Shown in pieces: positions 6,558 to 12,235 of a stretch of 23,964 nucleotides of DNA; the first letter of the stretch is position 1, and every line of letters starts with the position of its first letter. The stretch covers positions 1 through 23,964 of the IMG/VR virus record IMGVR_UViG_3300036670_000087; one strand, given 5' to 3'. This DNA is from a virus. The notes under the pieces are model-generated. The model had not been told where the DNA came from. It did no database searches and saw only the letters and a list, made by a program, of their open reading frames with translations. Both the position numbers and the translations under genes were made by a program.

Positions 6558-6629
6558 GGTGAGTATCAGGAATCGAACCTGAACAATAGCCACGAAATAC
6601 TTATTTCCTATTGCAAACCAATTACCCAT
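6558..6629 (-). tRNA. tRNA-like element (T arm and acceptor clear, rest non-canonical)
   Basis: On the minus strand a perfect T arm (TCAGG TTCGATT CCTGA, 6566-6582) is followed by TACTCAC (6559-6565), which pairs six of seven bases with ATGGGTA (6623-6629); total length is 72 nt, right for a tRNA. The inside does not make a standard cloverleaf: CAATAG pairs with CTATTG across 18 bases, and GAAATA/TATTTC forms a tight hairpin in between. It may be a decayed or unusual phage tRNA, or the 3' end of a tRNA carried as an attachment site. The anticodon cannot be assigned. The rest of the 6539-6721 gap holds only a 5-bp hairpin (6652-6671) and A/T-rich DNA. Confidence 0.45.
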
Positions 6630-6721
6630 ATTTTTACCAGCCTATGTATTGTAGGGAAATCAAAACCCCTAGGCAATTTTTTACTATTTCATATAATTAT
6701 TTTTAGTTTAGTTTATTGGTT

Positions 6722-7069
6722 TTAAAAAGGTAAATCATCATCTTCTACTCCTAGAGTTGTAGGATGTTCTTGAACTTTAGCTTGTCCACTAGCTTTTACT
6801 GTATCATCTGTTTTGTTAATATTCCAACCGTTTAAAGAAACGTAGTACTTTCCGTTGTATTCGTTACCTCTAATGTTAATTCCTATTTTAACATTGTCGC
6901 CTACTTTATAAGCGTTAAGAATTTCACATTTATCTTGCACAAAGTCTACAGGAATAGTTTGTTTATACTGCTCATCAGTTTCTACTACTAAAGTTCTTTT
7001 TCTAAATGTTCCTGCAGCACCTACTGTTTGAGTTTCTCCTAATACGATAACCTTACCTAAAATCTCCAT
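6722..7069 (-). CDS. DUF3127/SSB-like single-stranded DNA-binding protein
   Basis: A 115-residue OB-fold-type protein. It starts MEILGKVIVLGETQTVG and continues with RKRTLVVETDEQYKQTIPVDF, then IRGNEYNGKYYVSLNGWNI (67-85), the pattern of DUF3127 proteins that stand in for SSB in Bacteroidetes phages. The C-terminal tail GVEDDDLPF is a classic acidic SSB tip ending in hydrophobic Pro-Phe, used to dock partner proteins. It lies two genes downstream of the ERF annealing protein, making a replication/recombination module. Confidence 0.85.
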   Translation of the reverse strand: MEILGKVIVLGETQTVGAAGTFRKRTLVVETDEQYKQTIPVDFVQDKCEILNAYKVGDNVKIGINIRGNEYNGKYYVSLNGWNINKTDDTVKASGQAKVQEHPTTLGVEDDDLPF

Positions 7070-7072
7070 AAT

Positions 7073-7240
7073 TTATTTATTTTTTGTTTTTAATTGTTCT
7101 TTCAATTCCGTAATTTCCTCAAGAGATGAGCGCCACCACTTTCTGTAATTTTCAGAGTCTACTTTTTGCATTTCAAATTCTCTTTTAATCTTCCCCATTT
7201 CTGCTAGTAAAAACAAAACTCCTGTTCCTAAATTTTCCAT
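7073..7240 (-). CDS. Small coiled-coil protein, 55 aa
   Basis: A 55-codon frame beginning MENLGTGVLFLLAEMGKIKR, with a central KWWRSSLEEITELKEQLK heptad-like helix, probably a short coiled coil. It fits exactly between the ERF gene (7-base gap) and the SSB-like gene (3-base gap) on the same strand with the same start context. No family recognised. Confidence 0.6.
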   Translation of the reverse strand: MENLGTGVLFLLAEMGKIKREFEMQKVDSENYRKWWRSSLEEITELKEQLKTKNK

Positions 7241-7247
7241 AATTTAT

Positions 7248-7793
7248 TTATTTAATTGTTGTTAATTCTGTTTTTTTATCTGTTGTTAACTTGTTTAATC
7301 TTTTCTGCTCATCTTCACTAAAAGACTTGTAAATTGATTTTAAACTTTCTTCGTTTTCTGCATTTATAATTAACATTTCGTTGTCTTTTTGAAATTTAGT
7401 TAACTCTACTTTTTTTGGTTCTTGACTTGCTTTATTTCCATCGTCGTCATCTGCTCCAATACTTAGAAAACTAGCTAATCCGTATCTCCTAGCATATGTA
7501 ACCCCACTACCGTATGTTTGAGGGTCGTTTTGCGACTTGCAAATAATCTTAGTGTAACTTTCTAACGATTCTCCGCTTTCGTGCATTAAAATAGTCTTAA
7601 CGTATTCGTTACCGTCAACTGTACACATAGGTTGCAATACTACTATACCATTTGCATTAAGCAACGGAGTAACCGCTTCTCTAACGCTATTTAAGTCCGC
7701 ATATTTTGACTTAAAAAATGGATTTACATTATCTTTTGTTGCATTACCCATTGATTTTTGAGCGTTTAATAATGCACTTATAATTTGTTTCAT
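7248..7793 (-). CDS. ERF-family single-strand annealing protein
   Basis: A 181-residue protein with the ERF-superfamily pattern: a helical N-terminus (ISALLNAQKSMGNATKD), NPFFKSKYADLNSVREAV at 24-41, a strand region with NANGIVVLQP (47-55), and the hallmark GSGVTYARRYGLASFLSIGADDDDG at 95-119. ERF proteins anneal complementary single strands in phage recombination and genome circularisation. The C-terminal 60 residues are charged and probably contact the SSB-like partner encoded next to it. The length is slightly short for the family but covers the whole core. Confidence 0.9.
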   Translation of the reverse strand: MKQIISALLNAQKSMGNATKDNVNPFFKSKYADLNSVREAVTPLLNANGIVVLQPMCTVDGNEYVKTILMHESGESLESYTKIICKSQNDPQTYGSGVTYARRYGLASFLSIGADDDDGNKASQEPKKVELTKFQKDNEMLIINAENEESLKSIYKSFSEDEQKRLNKLTTDKKTELTTIK

Positions 7794-7795
7794 AA

Positions 7796-8035
7796 CTATT
7801 TATTTTTAATTAGTCTTAATTCTCTTAATTGGTACTGCCTTTCTTCAAGTTGCTTTGTAACCTCTTTTTTTCTTTTGTAAAGCATTTCAAATAACAAGTC
7901 GTTCATGTTTTCCTTCCAGTCGTGAGTATCGCTATCTATTCTTTTTGACGTTAAAAACATCTCTCTAGTGAGCGAGGGTATCTCCATATAATGCTCCTCG
8001 CTCATTTTTAAAAATACTTCTCTATTGCTTTCCAT
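7796..8035 (-). CDS. Hypothetical protein, 79 aa
   Basis: Second gene of the early transcript. The C-terminal half (LLFEMLYKRKKEVTKQLEER continuing QYQLRELRLIKNK) is a charged helix likely to form a coiled coil; the N-terminus (MESNREVFLKMSEEHYMEIP) is acidic. No family recognised. The two-base spacing to both neighbours suggests tight co-translation. Confidence 0.6.
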   Translation of the reverse strand: MESNREVFLKMSEEHYMEIPSLTREMFLTSKRIDSDTHDWKENMNDLLFEMLYKRKKEVTKQLEERQYQLRELRLIKNK

Positions 8036-8036
8036 A

Positions 8037-8240
8037 TTAATATTCGGTTAGTTTTTCAATCGCTAGGTTTTTCATTTGTTCTATTTTACTATCTGTGATA
8101 AAATCAATTATATTATCGCATCCGTTGTAAACCTCCATAATATCAAACTGAGGACCAAAGTTAGTATCTCTCTCTTCTTTTTCGTAATAGCCCCAAACTG
8201 TCCAGTTAATGTCATCTAAAATAATCTCTACTTGTTCCAT
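8037..8240 (-). CDS. First gene of the early operon, hypothetical, 67 aa
   Basis: Acidic small protein beginning MEQVEIILDDINWTVWGYYE. The ATG at 8238-8240 is chosen: a longer version would start at TTG inside the promoter -7 box. It lies about 20 bases downstream of the expected transcription start of the leftward promoter. No family recognised; first genes of early phage operons are often host-takeover or anti-repressor proteins, but nothing here shows that. Confidence 0.65.
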   Translation of the reverse strand: MEQVEIILDDINWTVWGYYEKEERDTNFGPQFDIMEVYNGCDNIIDFITDSKIEQMKNLAIEKLTEY

Positions 8241-8261
8241 AATTAAAGTTTTTTGTTTTGA

Positions 8262-8291
8262 CAAAGATAGTTTTATTAATTATATATCAAA
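8262..8291 (-). promoter_or_regulatory. Leftward early promoter
   Basis: Minus-strand TTTG (8288-8291), an 18-base spacer, then TATCTTTG (8262-8269), an exact fit to the Bacteroidetes TTG/TAnnTTTG promoter. Its -33 half lies inside the left arm of the 36-bp inverted repeat. It drives the whole early operon toward position 1. Confidence 0.8.
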
Positions 8292-8375
8292 CTATTTTAT
8301 TGTTTTATTTTAAATAATTTAATAAAAATAAATAAAACGAAAATAAAACAATAAAATAGTTTGTTATATAATTAA
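8276..8375. promoter_or_regulatory. Large inverted repeat, divergent operator region
   Basis: Arms of 36 bases at 8276-8311 and 8340-8375 match at 35 positions when one is reversed and complemented; the spacer is 28 bases of A/T-rich DNA. Both arms carry AATAAAATAGTTTG ending in the -33 element of a promoter, so the two divergent promoters have identical upstream sequences. This is a natural place for repressor binding and looping. It is the centre of the lysis/early control region. Confidence 0.75.
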
Positions 8376-8389
8376 ATGTTGTATTTTTG
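8360..8389 (+). promoter_or_regulatory. Rightward promoter for the small plus-strand genes
   Basis: TTTG (8360-8363), an 18-base spacer, then TATTTTTG (8382-8389), matching the Bacteroidetes consensus with exactly the same spacing as the leftward promoter. The first gene starts 31 bases further on. Confidence 0.8.
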
Positions 8390-8420
8390 CTAAAGAAACA
8401 AACACTAAAAAATAGAAATT

Positions 8421-8597
8421 ATGTTATACGTAAAAATTACAAAAGAAGAATCAATAATTTTAGGTTCAAGAAAAACTGGCATTACATCAGGTAAAAGAGA
8501 TAAACAAACAGGTAAAAGAGAGTCAATTTATTTCTGTTCAAATTTAGACTTTATAGGATTGTGTCTACAAAGAGAAAAGGAATTTATTAAAATATAA
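8421..8597 (+). CDS. Small basic protein, 58 aa
   Basis: Begins MLYVKITKEESIILGSRKTG and is rich in K, R, S and T (SGKRDKQTGKRES), ending with a hydrophobic, cysteine-containing part (YFCSNLDFIGLCLQ). It is the first gene after the rightward promoter and precedes the repressor candidate. The start context (AATAGAAATT before ATG) is good. No family recognised; a small DNA-binding or regulatory role would fit the place but is unproven. Confidence 0.55.
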   Translation: MLYVKITKEESIILGSRKTGITSGKRDKQTGKRESIYFCSNLDFIGLCLQREKEFIKI

Positions 8598-8650
8598 CTT
8601 AATACGGGGTGCAATACCCCATATTTGTACAATAATTAAAAATAAAAAAC

Positions 8651-8863
8651 ATGAATGTATTAAAAACATTAATAGAATTAACGGGTAAAAACGCTAGTCA
8701 ATTTGCTGAAATAGTAGGTAAGCATCCGCAGCAAATCACTAAGAATATACGTGATGGCGGTGATATGAAATTAAGCACTTTAAAGGAGTTTTCCGATAAA
8801 GTAGATACTAAAGTAAATATAGAGATAATAAGCGGTAATAGTAGGGTCATGTTTAAGTTATAA
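8651..8863 (+). CDS. Small XRE-like HTH protein, candidate repressor
   Basis: A 70-residue protein. Residues 14-35 (NASQFAEIVGKHPQQITKNI plus RD) read as a helix-turn-helix of the Cro/CI type: a first helix ending in the small Gly of VGK, then the recognition helix HPQQITKNIRD. It is shorter than usual repressors and has no dimerisation or cleavage domain, so it would behave as a Cro-like or small immunity protein. Its gene is the second on the rightward transcript, next to the large inverted repeat. A GGGGT-GCAAT-ACCCC hairpin (8606-8620) in the gap before it may modulate expression. Confidence 0.65.
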   Translation: MNVLKTLIELTGKNASQFAEIVGKHPQQITKNIRDGGDMKLSTLKEFSDKVDTKVNIEIISGNSRVMFKL

Positions 8864-8934
8864 CTGATTGCGGCTTGGCAAAGTTACCGAACACAAAACT
8901 TCATTAGAATTACAAATGTTTAAATTAAGATAAA

Positions 8935-9132
8935 GTGTCAAACGAAGAACAAAACGGCAATTTAGCCAAACCGATGTTATCTACTGTGCAATATAAGTTT
9001 TTTTACAAAGATAAATTTGGTAGAATGAATAACAAGTTTGTTGAAGTAAAAATAAAAGATAATGAATTAGCAATAGCGATGTTTGAAAAAGAAAATCCTG
9101 ATATTACTTGGAGGTCTTTCACAGCATTGTAG
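8935..9132 (+). CDS. Hypothetical protein, 65 aa (GTG start)
   Basis: Frame of 65 codons beginning at GTG (translated MSNEEQNGNLAKPMLSTVQY), with TVQYKFFYKDKFGRMNNKFV and ending NPDITWRSFTAL. Strand-rich and polar; no family recognised. No ATG is available before codon 14 (MLSTVQY, 8974), which could be the true start. It directly follows the repressor candidate after 71 bases and is followed by the palindromic element and the terminator, so it ends the rightward unit. Confidence 0.5.
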   Translation: MSNEEQNGNLAKPMLSTVQYKFFYKDKFGRMNNKFVEVKIKDNELAIAMFEKENPDITWRSFTAL

Positions 9133-9134
9133 CT

Positions 9135-9177
9135 AACAGTCGTATAAGTGCGGTTTTAATTGCGATTATACTTTGTT
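9135..9177. repeat. Palindromic dispersed element, copy 3
   Basis: AACAGTCGTATAAGTGC (9135-9151) faces GCGATTATACTTTGTT (9162-9177), with the AATTAAAA loop motif on the minus strand. The outer AACA/TGTT and the TATAA/TTATA stem pair; the GTCG and CTT segments between them are unmatched as in copy 2. It follows the stop codon of the preceding gene by two bases. Confidence 0.7.
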
Positions 9178-9193
9178 AAATAACATATAATTT

Positions 9194-9228
9194 AAAACCC
9201 CACTAAAATCAATTAGCGGGGTTTTTTA
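9194..9228. terminator. Bidirectional intrinsic terminator
   Basis: AAAACCCC (9194-9201) pairs with GGGGTTTT (9218-9225), then one mismatch, then CTAA/TTAG, closing a 6-base loop. A T-run follows on the plus strand (TTTTTT) and TTTT on the minus strand. It separates the rightward small genes from the converging late operon. Confidence 0.9.
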
Positions 9229-9274
9229 GGCTATGTAAATAAGGAATATTAATACGTCTATTAAATTATTGCCA

Positions 9275-9364
9275 CTATTTGCGTAAACCATTTATGCGTT
9301 GCTGGACTATTTTACTTTCGCCTAAGATAAGGCGTTTCACTCTCCTTATCGCACTGGTACGCAT
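9275..9364 (-). CDS. Possible 29-aa basic peptide coupled to the phosphoesterase gene
   Basis: The frame MRTSAIRRVKRLILGESKIV, then QQRINGLRK, starts within a TAATG overlap with the stop of the phosphoesterase gene, the usual coupling signal in this window. It is strongly basic. Codons are less AT-rich than those of neighbours. The same DNA can form the hairpin GATAAGG/CCTTATC, so an RNA-level role (3' end of the late transcript) is an alternative. It is short, so treat it as tentative. The remaining gap DNA (9229-9274) shows nothing recognisable. Confidence 0.35.
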   Translation of the reverse strand: MRTSAIRRVKRLILGESKIVQQRINGLRK

Positions 9365-10263
9365 TATAATTTCATTAATACATTAATTGCCGTTTCTCCT
9401 TTTTCCACAACTCCGCAAGCTATTGCAGGTTTACCAAAATTCTTACCATAAGCCATAGCATACGCTTTATTATCAACTCCGCATCCAACTTGCATACCAA
9501 AGATTTTAAACTTCGCACCTACAATCCAATCGGTATAACATTGGGTATGCAAATGACCTTGTACAACGCTTTGTAAATCCCTCCTTGCCCTTGTTCTTGC
9601 CGTACCTCCCTCTCCATGAATATATAGAATATCGTCGATTTCTACGCTTTCTACAAATTTCCAATTAGGGACACCTAATACTTCTGCATAGTCTTTAATC
9701 CACATTTTAGATAGCCCGCTAGTCATCGCTTTTCTCATTATTAATCTATCGTGATTTCCAATAGTTACGTGAGCATTTGGAAAAGCATTATACCACTCTT
9801 TTACTTGCTGAATGGCTAATTTAAGTTCGCTTCCCGCACTCATCCCGTCGGGGTCAGTTTCGTGATAACTACTCGCATGATTGTCAATTATATCGCCTAT
9901 AAATATTACAGTATCGCAATTGTATTTTAAATAGGTTTGTTTGCAATGCTCTAAATATCCTTCAAGGCAAAAAGGTAAATGTAAATCTCCAATAACTAAA
10001 ACATTTTTACCCTCGTTTACTACCTCATTTACCCCCTGTAATTTTAATTTATGCTCAATTCCTTTAAAAGCAGCTTGAAATACATCTCTATGCGTTAACG
10101 GTGTTCTTGTATTTATTTGCTCTTTTTGGTTAATTAAATTAAAATAGACATCTTCTTGGTCCTTACTTAGTCTGTATCTACCGCTTGAATTAGGGACTAA
10201 GTCCAATTTTTCAGCTAAATCTGAACTAATACGATAACGTCTTTGGTTGTTTTTTTCTATCAT
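9364..10263 (-). CDS. Calcineurin-like metallophosphoesterase
   Basis: A 299-residue protein with all five motifs of the metallophosphoesterase fold: GDLH (92-95), GDIID (123-127), GNHD (169-172), HGE (216-218) and GHLH (236-239), which together hold two metal ions. The 85 residues before the catalytic domain (RRYRISSDLAEKLDLVPNSS...) look like a small helical or winged DNA-binding region. Phage members of this fold act on nucleic acid ends, nucleotides or protein phosphates; the substrate cannot be told here. It is the last substantial gene of the late operon, downstream of the spanin candidate. A TATATTTG box on the minus strand (10279-10286) lacks a good partner TTG. Confidence 0.85.
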   Translation of the reverse strand: MIEKNNQRRYRISSDLAEKLDLVPNSSGRYRLSKDQEDVYFNLINQKEQINTRTPLTHRDVFQAAFKGIEHKLKLQGVNEVVNEGKNVLVIGDLHLPFCLEGYLEHCKQTYLKYNCDTVIFIGDIIDNHASSYHETDPDGMSAGSELKLAIQQVKEWYNAFPNAHVTIGNHDRLIMRKAMTSGLSKMWIKDYAEVLGVPNWKFVESVEIDDILYIHGEGGTARTRARRDLQSVVQGHLHTQCYTDWIVGAKFKIFGMQVGCGVDNKAYAMAYGKNFGKPAIACGVVEKGETAINVLMKL

Positions 10264-10295
10264 AATTTTTTAGTTTGTCAAATATAGCTATAAAA

Positions 10296-10784
10296 TCACC
10301 ATTTATCACCGAAGTAGTGGTTTAATAAGCCAAATGACACAATAGTAAGTATTATTCCAATTAATAACCAAGTACTAGCGTCTTTTCTATCTGAGTTTTT
10401 ATCCTTAATTATCTCTTTTGATTGTTCTTTTTTCACTAACGAAAACATACCTGTTTTAACCTCTTTTTTTACCGTTGTATCTACTACTATAGATTTACGT
10501 TTTTGATTGATTAAACGAGTGTTTATGTAGCTTATTCCGTTTATAACGATTGGTTTATCATTGTTTATAGGCTCATAAATAATAGTTTCTTCATCATCTG
10601 TTTTAAATATATTATTTTTAGTAGTTGTAGATGAACTATCTTTTTTTGTTTCTTTTGTTTCGGTAGTAATTTGCTTATCTATTTTATTAGATTCTACTTT
10701 TCTACTTCCGCAACTTGCGAGTGCTATAAGTATAATAATTGCTAAAATAGCCGATATTATAAGGGTGTCGTTTTCTTTTTTCAT
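10296..10784 (-). CDS. Candidate unimolecular spanin (lipoprotein with C-terminal membrane span)
   Basis: A 162-residue protein. A hydrophobic N-terminal signal (TLIISAILAIIILIALASC) ends in the lipobox L22-A23-S24-C25, so the mature protein should be lipid-anchored. A polar, lysine/threonine-rich middle follows. Near the C-terminus, residues 138-158 (TWLLIGIILTIVSFGLLNHY) form a second membrane span. A lipid anchor at one end and an inner-membrane span at the other is the plan of u-spanins such as phage T1 gp11, which fuse inner and outer membranes in the last step of lysis. It is about 2.7 kb downstream of the lysozyme gene in the late operon. It could instead be a generic phage lipoprotein. 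Confidence 0.6.
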   Translation of the reverse strand: MKKENDTLIISAILAIIILIALASCGSRKVESNKIDKQITTETKETKKDSSSTTTKNNIFKTDDEETIIYEPINNDKPIVINGISYINTRLINQKRKSIVVDTTVKKEVKTGMFSLVKKEQSKEIIKDKNSDRKDASTWLLIGIILTIVSFGLLNHYFGDKW

Positions 10785-11212
10785 TAGCTATTGTCTTGAA
10801 CTTCTAATCTATTCCCTACTGTAAATATGTCGCCTGATTGAACGCCTATTCCTAATGTACGCACGCTTCGAGATATGGTATCTGTTCCTACGGTTCCGCC
10901 ACCTGTATGCGTTCCGCCACTTCCAGCTACTTGTCTAACGCCTAATCCTTTTGCGACCCCAATAACTAATAAAAACTTATTGGTAAATTCAGTTGTACCA
11001 TCTATAGTAAAATTTGCGTCAAAAGTATTCCCGTCTACATCAACATTTGTAGTTGATTTTACTATCGTGCTAGTCGATGCGCCTGCCGGATTAATTCCCG
11101 TATGTGTGTCTAAAAAAACTGTATTGTCGTCTGCTCCCGTTACGTAAGTGACCAATGCTTTTAAAGAATCTCTTACACTTGTTTTACCCTGATTTAAAAA
11201 TGCTTTAGCCAT
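10784..11212 (-). CDS. Putative virion protein, 142 aa
   Basis: Rich in G, T, S and V with many short strands, including an SGGTHTGGGTVGTDT stretch near the C-terminus and RTLGIGVQSGDIFTVGNRLE at the end. This composition is typical of fibre-associated or decoration proteins. It lies in the run of fibre-type genes and shares one base with the spanin candidate. No specific family recognised. Confidence 0.55.
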   Translation of the reverse strand: MAKAFLNQGKTSVRDSLKALVTYVTGADDNTVFLDTHTGINPAGASTSTIVKSTTNVDVDGNTFDANFTIDGTTEFTNKFLLVIGVAKGLGVRQVAGSGGTHTGGGTVGTDTISRSVRTLGIGVQSGDIFTVGNRLEVQDNS

Positions 11213-11213
11213 G

Positions 11214-11408
11214 TTATTTTTGTGTTAAATTGTTAGTTATGCAATGTTCGATTATTGTATTTGTATTTTCTTTTCCGTCGTTAAATTCAAGTATTTGGTT
11301 GGGAGATATTACGTGAGTTTTAATCCTCATAACGTTTCCGTTTTTGTCATATTCAACAGGAATATCAATACTTACATTATTGTTTGTTTTGTTTTTAAAT
11401 ACTGTCAT
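11214..11408 (-). CDS. Small hypothetical protein, 64 aa
   Basis: Strand-rich protein: MTVFKNKTNNNVSIDIPVEY, then VMRIKTHVISPNQILEFNDG. No membrane span or signal. It is coupled by ATGA to the preceding repeat-containing gene and ends one base before the next gene. Possibly a small tail- or fibre-associated protein; not recognised. Confidence 0.55.
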   Translation of the reverse strand: MTVFKNKTNNNVSIDIPVEYDKNGNVMRIKTHVISPNQILEFNDGKENTNTIIEHCITNNLTQK

Positions 11409-12235
11409 AATATATCAATTTTACTTGCTATTATTTCAACTTCGATAGCGTCTAAGTTACAAGTCCAAGTTTCAGCAACTGCAGAATCACATACCACTTT
11501 ATTTTGCAAATTATCTAAATCACTCCAAGAAACTATTTGACTTGTAATATCATACTCGTTAGGCGTAACACTTGCATTGGTGTCTCCTGTAATTGTAGCT
11601 AATGATATATCAGCACCACCTTTATTCCATTTTAACTGAACATCTGCATTATTTAAAACCGTTCCTGCAGTTTGAAAATAAAATCTAAGTTTCACGCTGC
11701 TAATTATCAATTCACTTTTATTAATTAGATTAGCATAGTCTAGCAAAATAGTCCCATTTCTTGCTGCTAAAACATTACCTGTAAAAGTAGCGTTAATTGA
11801 ATCACGTCTACCGTTTGTTCCAGATATTGCATTATTAGGATTAGTCCATCCTTGCGTATTAGTTGTTGATAAAGTGGATAAATTTCCCCCTACCGTTCTA
11901 GTTAAATTATAGCTAACTTGTGTTAACTTAAATGCAGGTCTTTGAGTAGGTCTAAACAATCCGCTTACGCTCGTAACTACTTTTATACCCGCATTTATTA
12001 TTTCTTTTTTAGAAAATCCACTTGCAAAAGTACTTATTTTAAAAGCGGGGTTTTGCCTCATCAATAAACGAAATGGAGCTTGTGATATTTTTATCCCCGC
12101 TACATTAAATCCTATTATTGCTCTAAAAATAGTTTGTATTTTAATCCCTGCTTTGTTTTTGAATAGGTAATTAACGCCACCAATAGCTGCGACTCCTTTT
12201 TTTATTACATTAAAATATTGTACTAATTTATTCAT
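11405..12235 (-). CDS. Putative fibre-associated protein with N-terminal AGIK/PAFK repeats
   Basis: A 276-residue protein. Residues about 28-120 hold five imperfect repeats of 17-19 residues, each beginning [AP]-[GA]-[IF]-K-[IVL] (AGIKI, AGIKI, PAFKI, AGIKV, PAFKL). The C-terminal half (about 125-276) is a beta-rich domain with NATFTGNVLAARNG, KLRFYFQTAGTVLNNADVQL and NEYDITSQIVSWSDLDN, resembling DNRLRE/carbohydrate-binding jelly rolls that occur in phage fibres and cell-surface proteins. It overlaps the collagen-like fibre gene by four bases (ATGA), so the two probably act together at the host surface. The assignment to the virion is by context. Confidence 0.55.
   Translation of the reverse strand: MNKLVQYFNVIKKGVAAIGGVNYLFKNKAGIKIQTIFRAIIGFNVAGIKISQAPFRLLMRQNPAFKISTFASGFSKKEIINAGIKVVTSVSGLFRPTQRPAFKLTQVSYNLTRTVGGNLSTLSTTNTQGWTNPNNAISGTNGRRDSINATFTGNVLAARNGTILLDYANLINKSELIISSVKLRFYFQTAGTVLNNADVQLKWNKGGADISLATITGDTNASVTPNEYDITSQIVSWSDLDNLQNKVVCDSAVAETWTCNLDAIEVEIIASKIDIL

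Noticed and set aside
8606-8620. GGGGT-GCAAT-ACCCC hairpin considered as a terminator.
   Set aside because: No T-run follows it; it is only noted as a possible regulatory hairpin before the HTH gene.
10279-10286. TATATTTG on the minus strand before the phosphoesterase gene, considered as an internal promoter.
   Set aside because: No TTG lies 17-23 bases upstream, and such boxes arise easily in AT-rich DNA.
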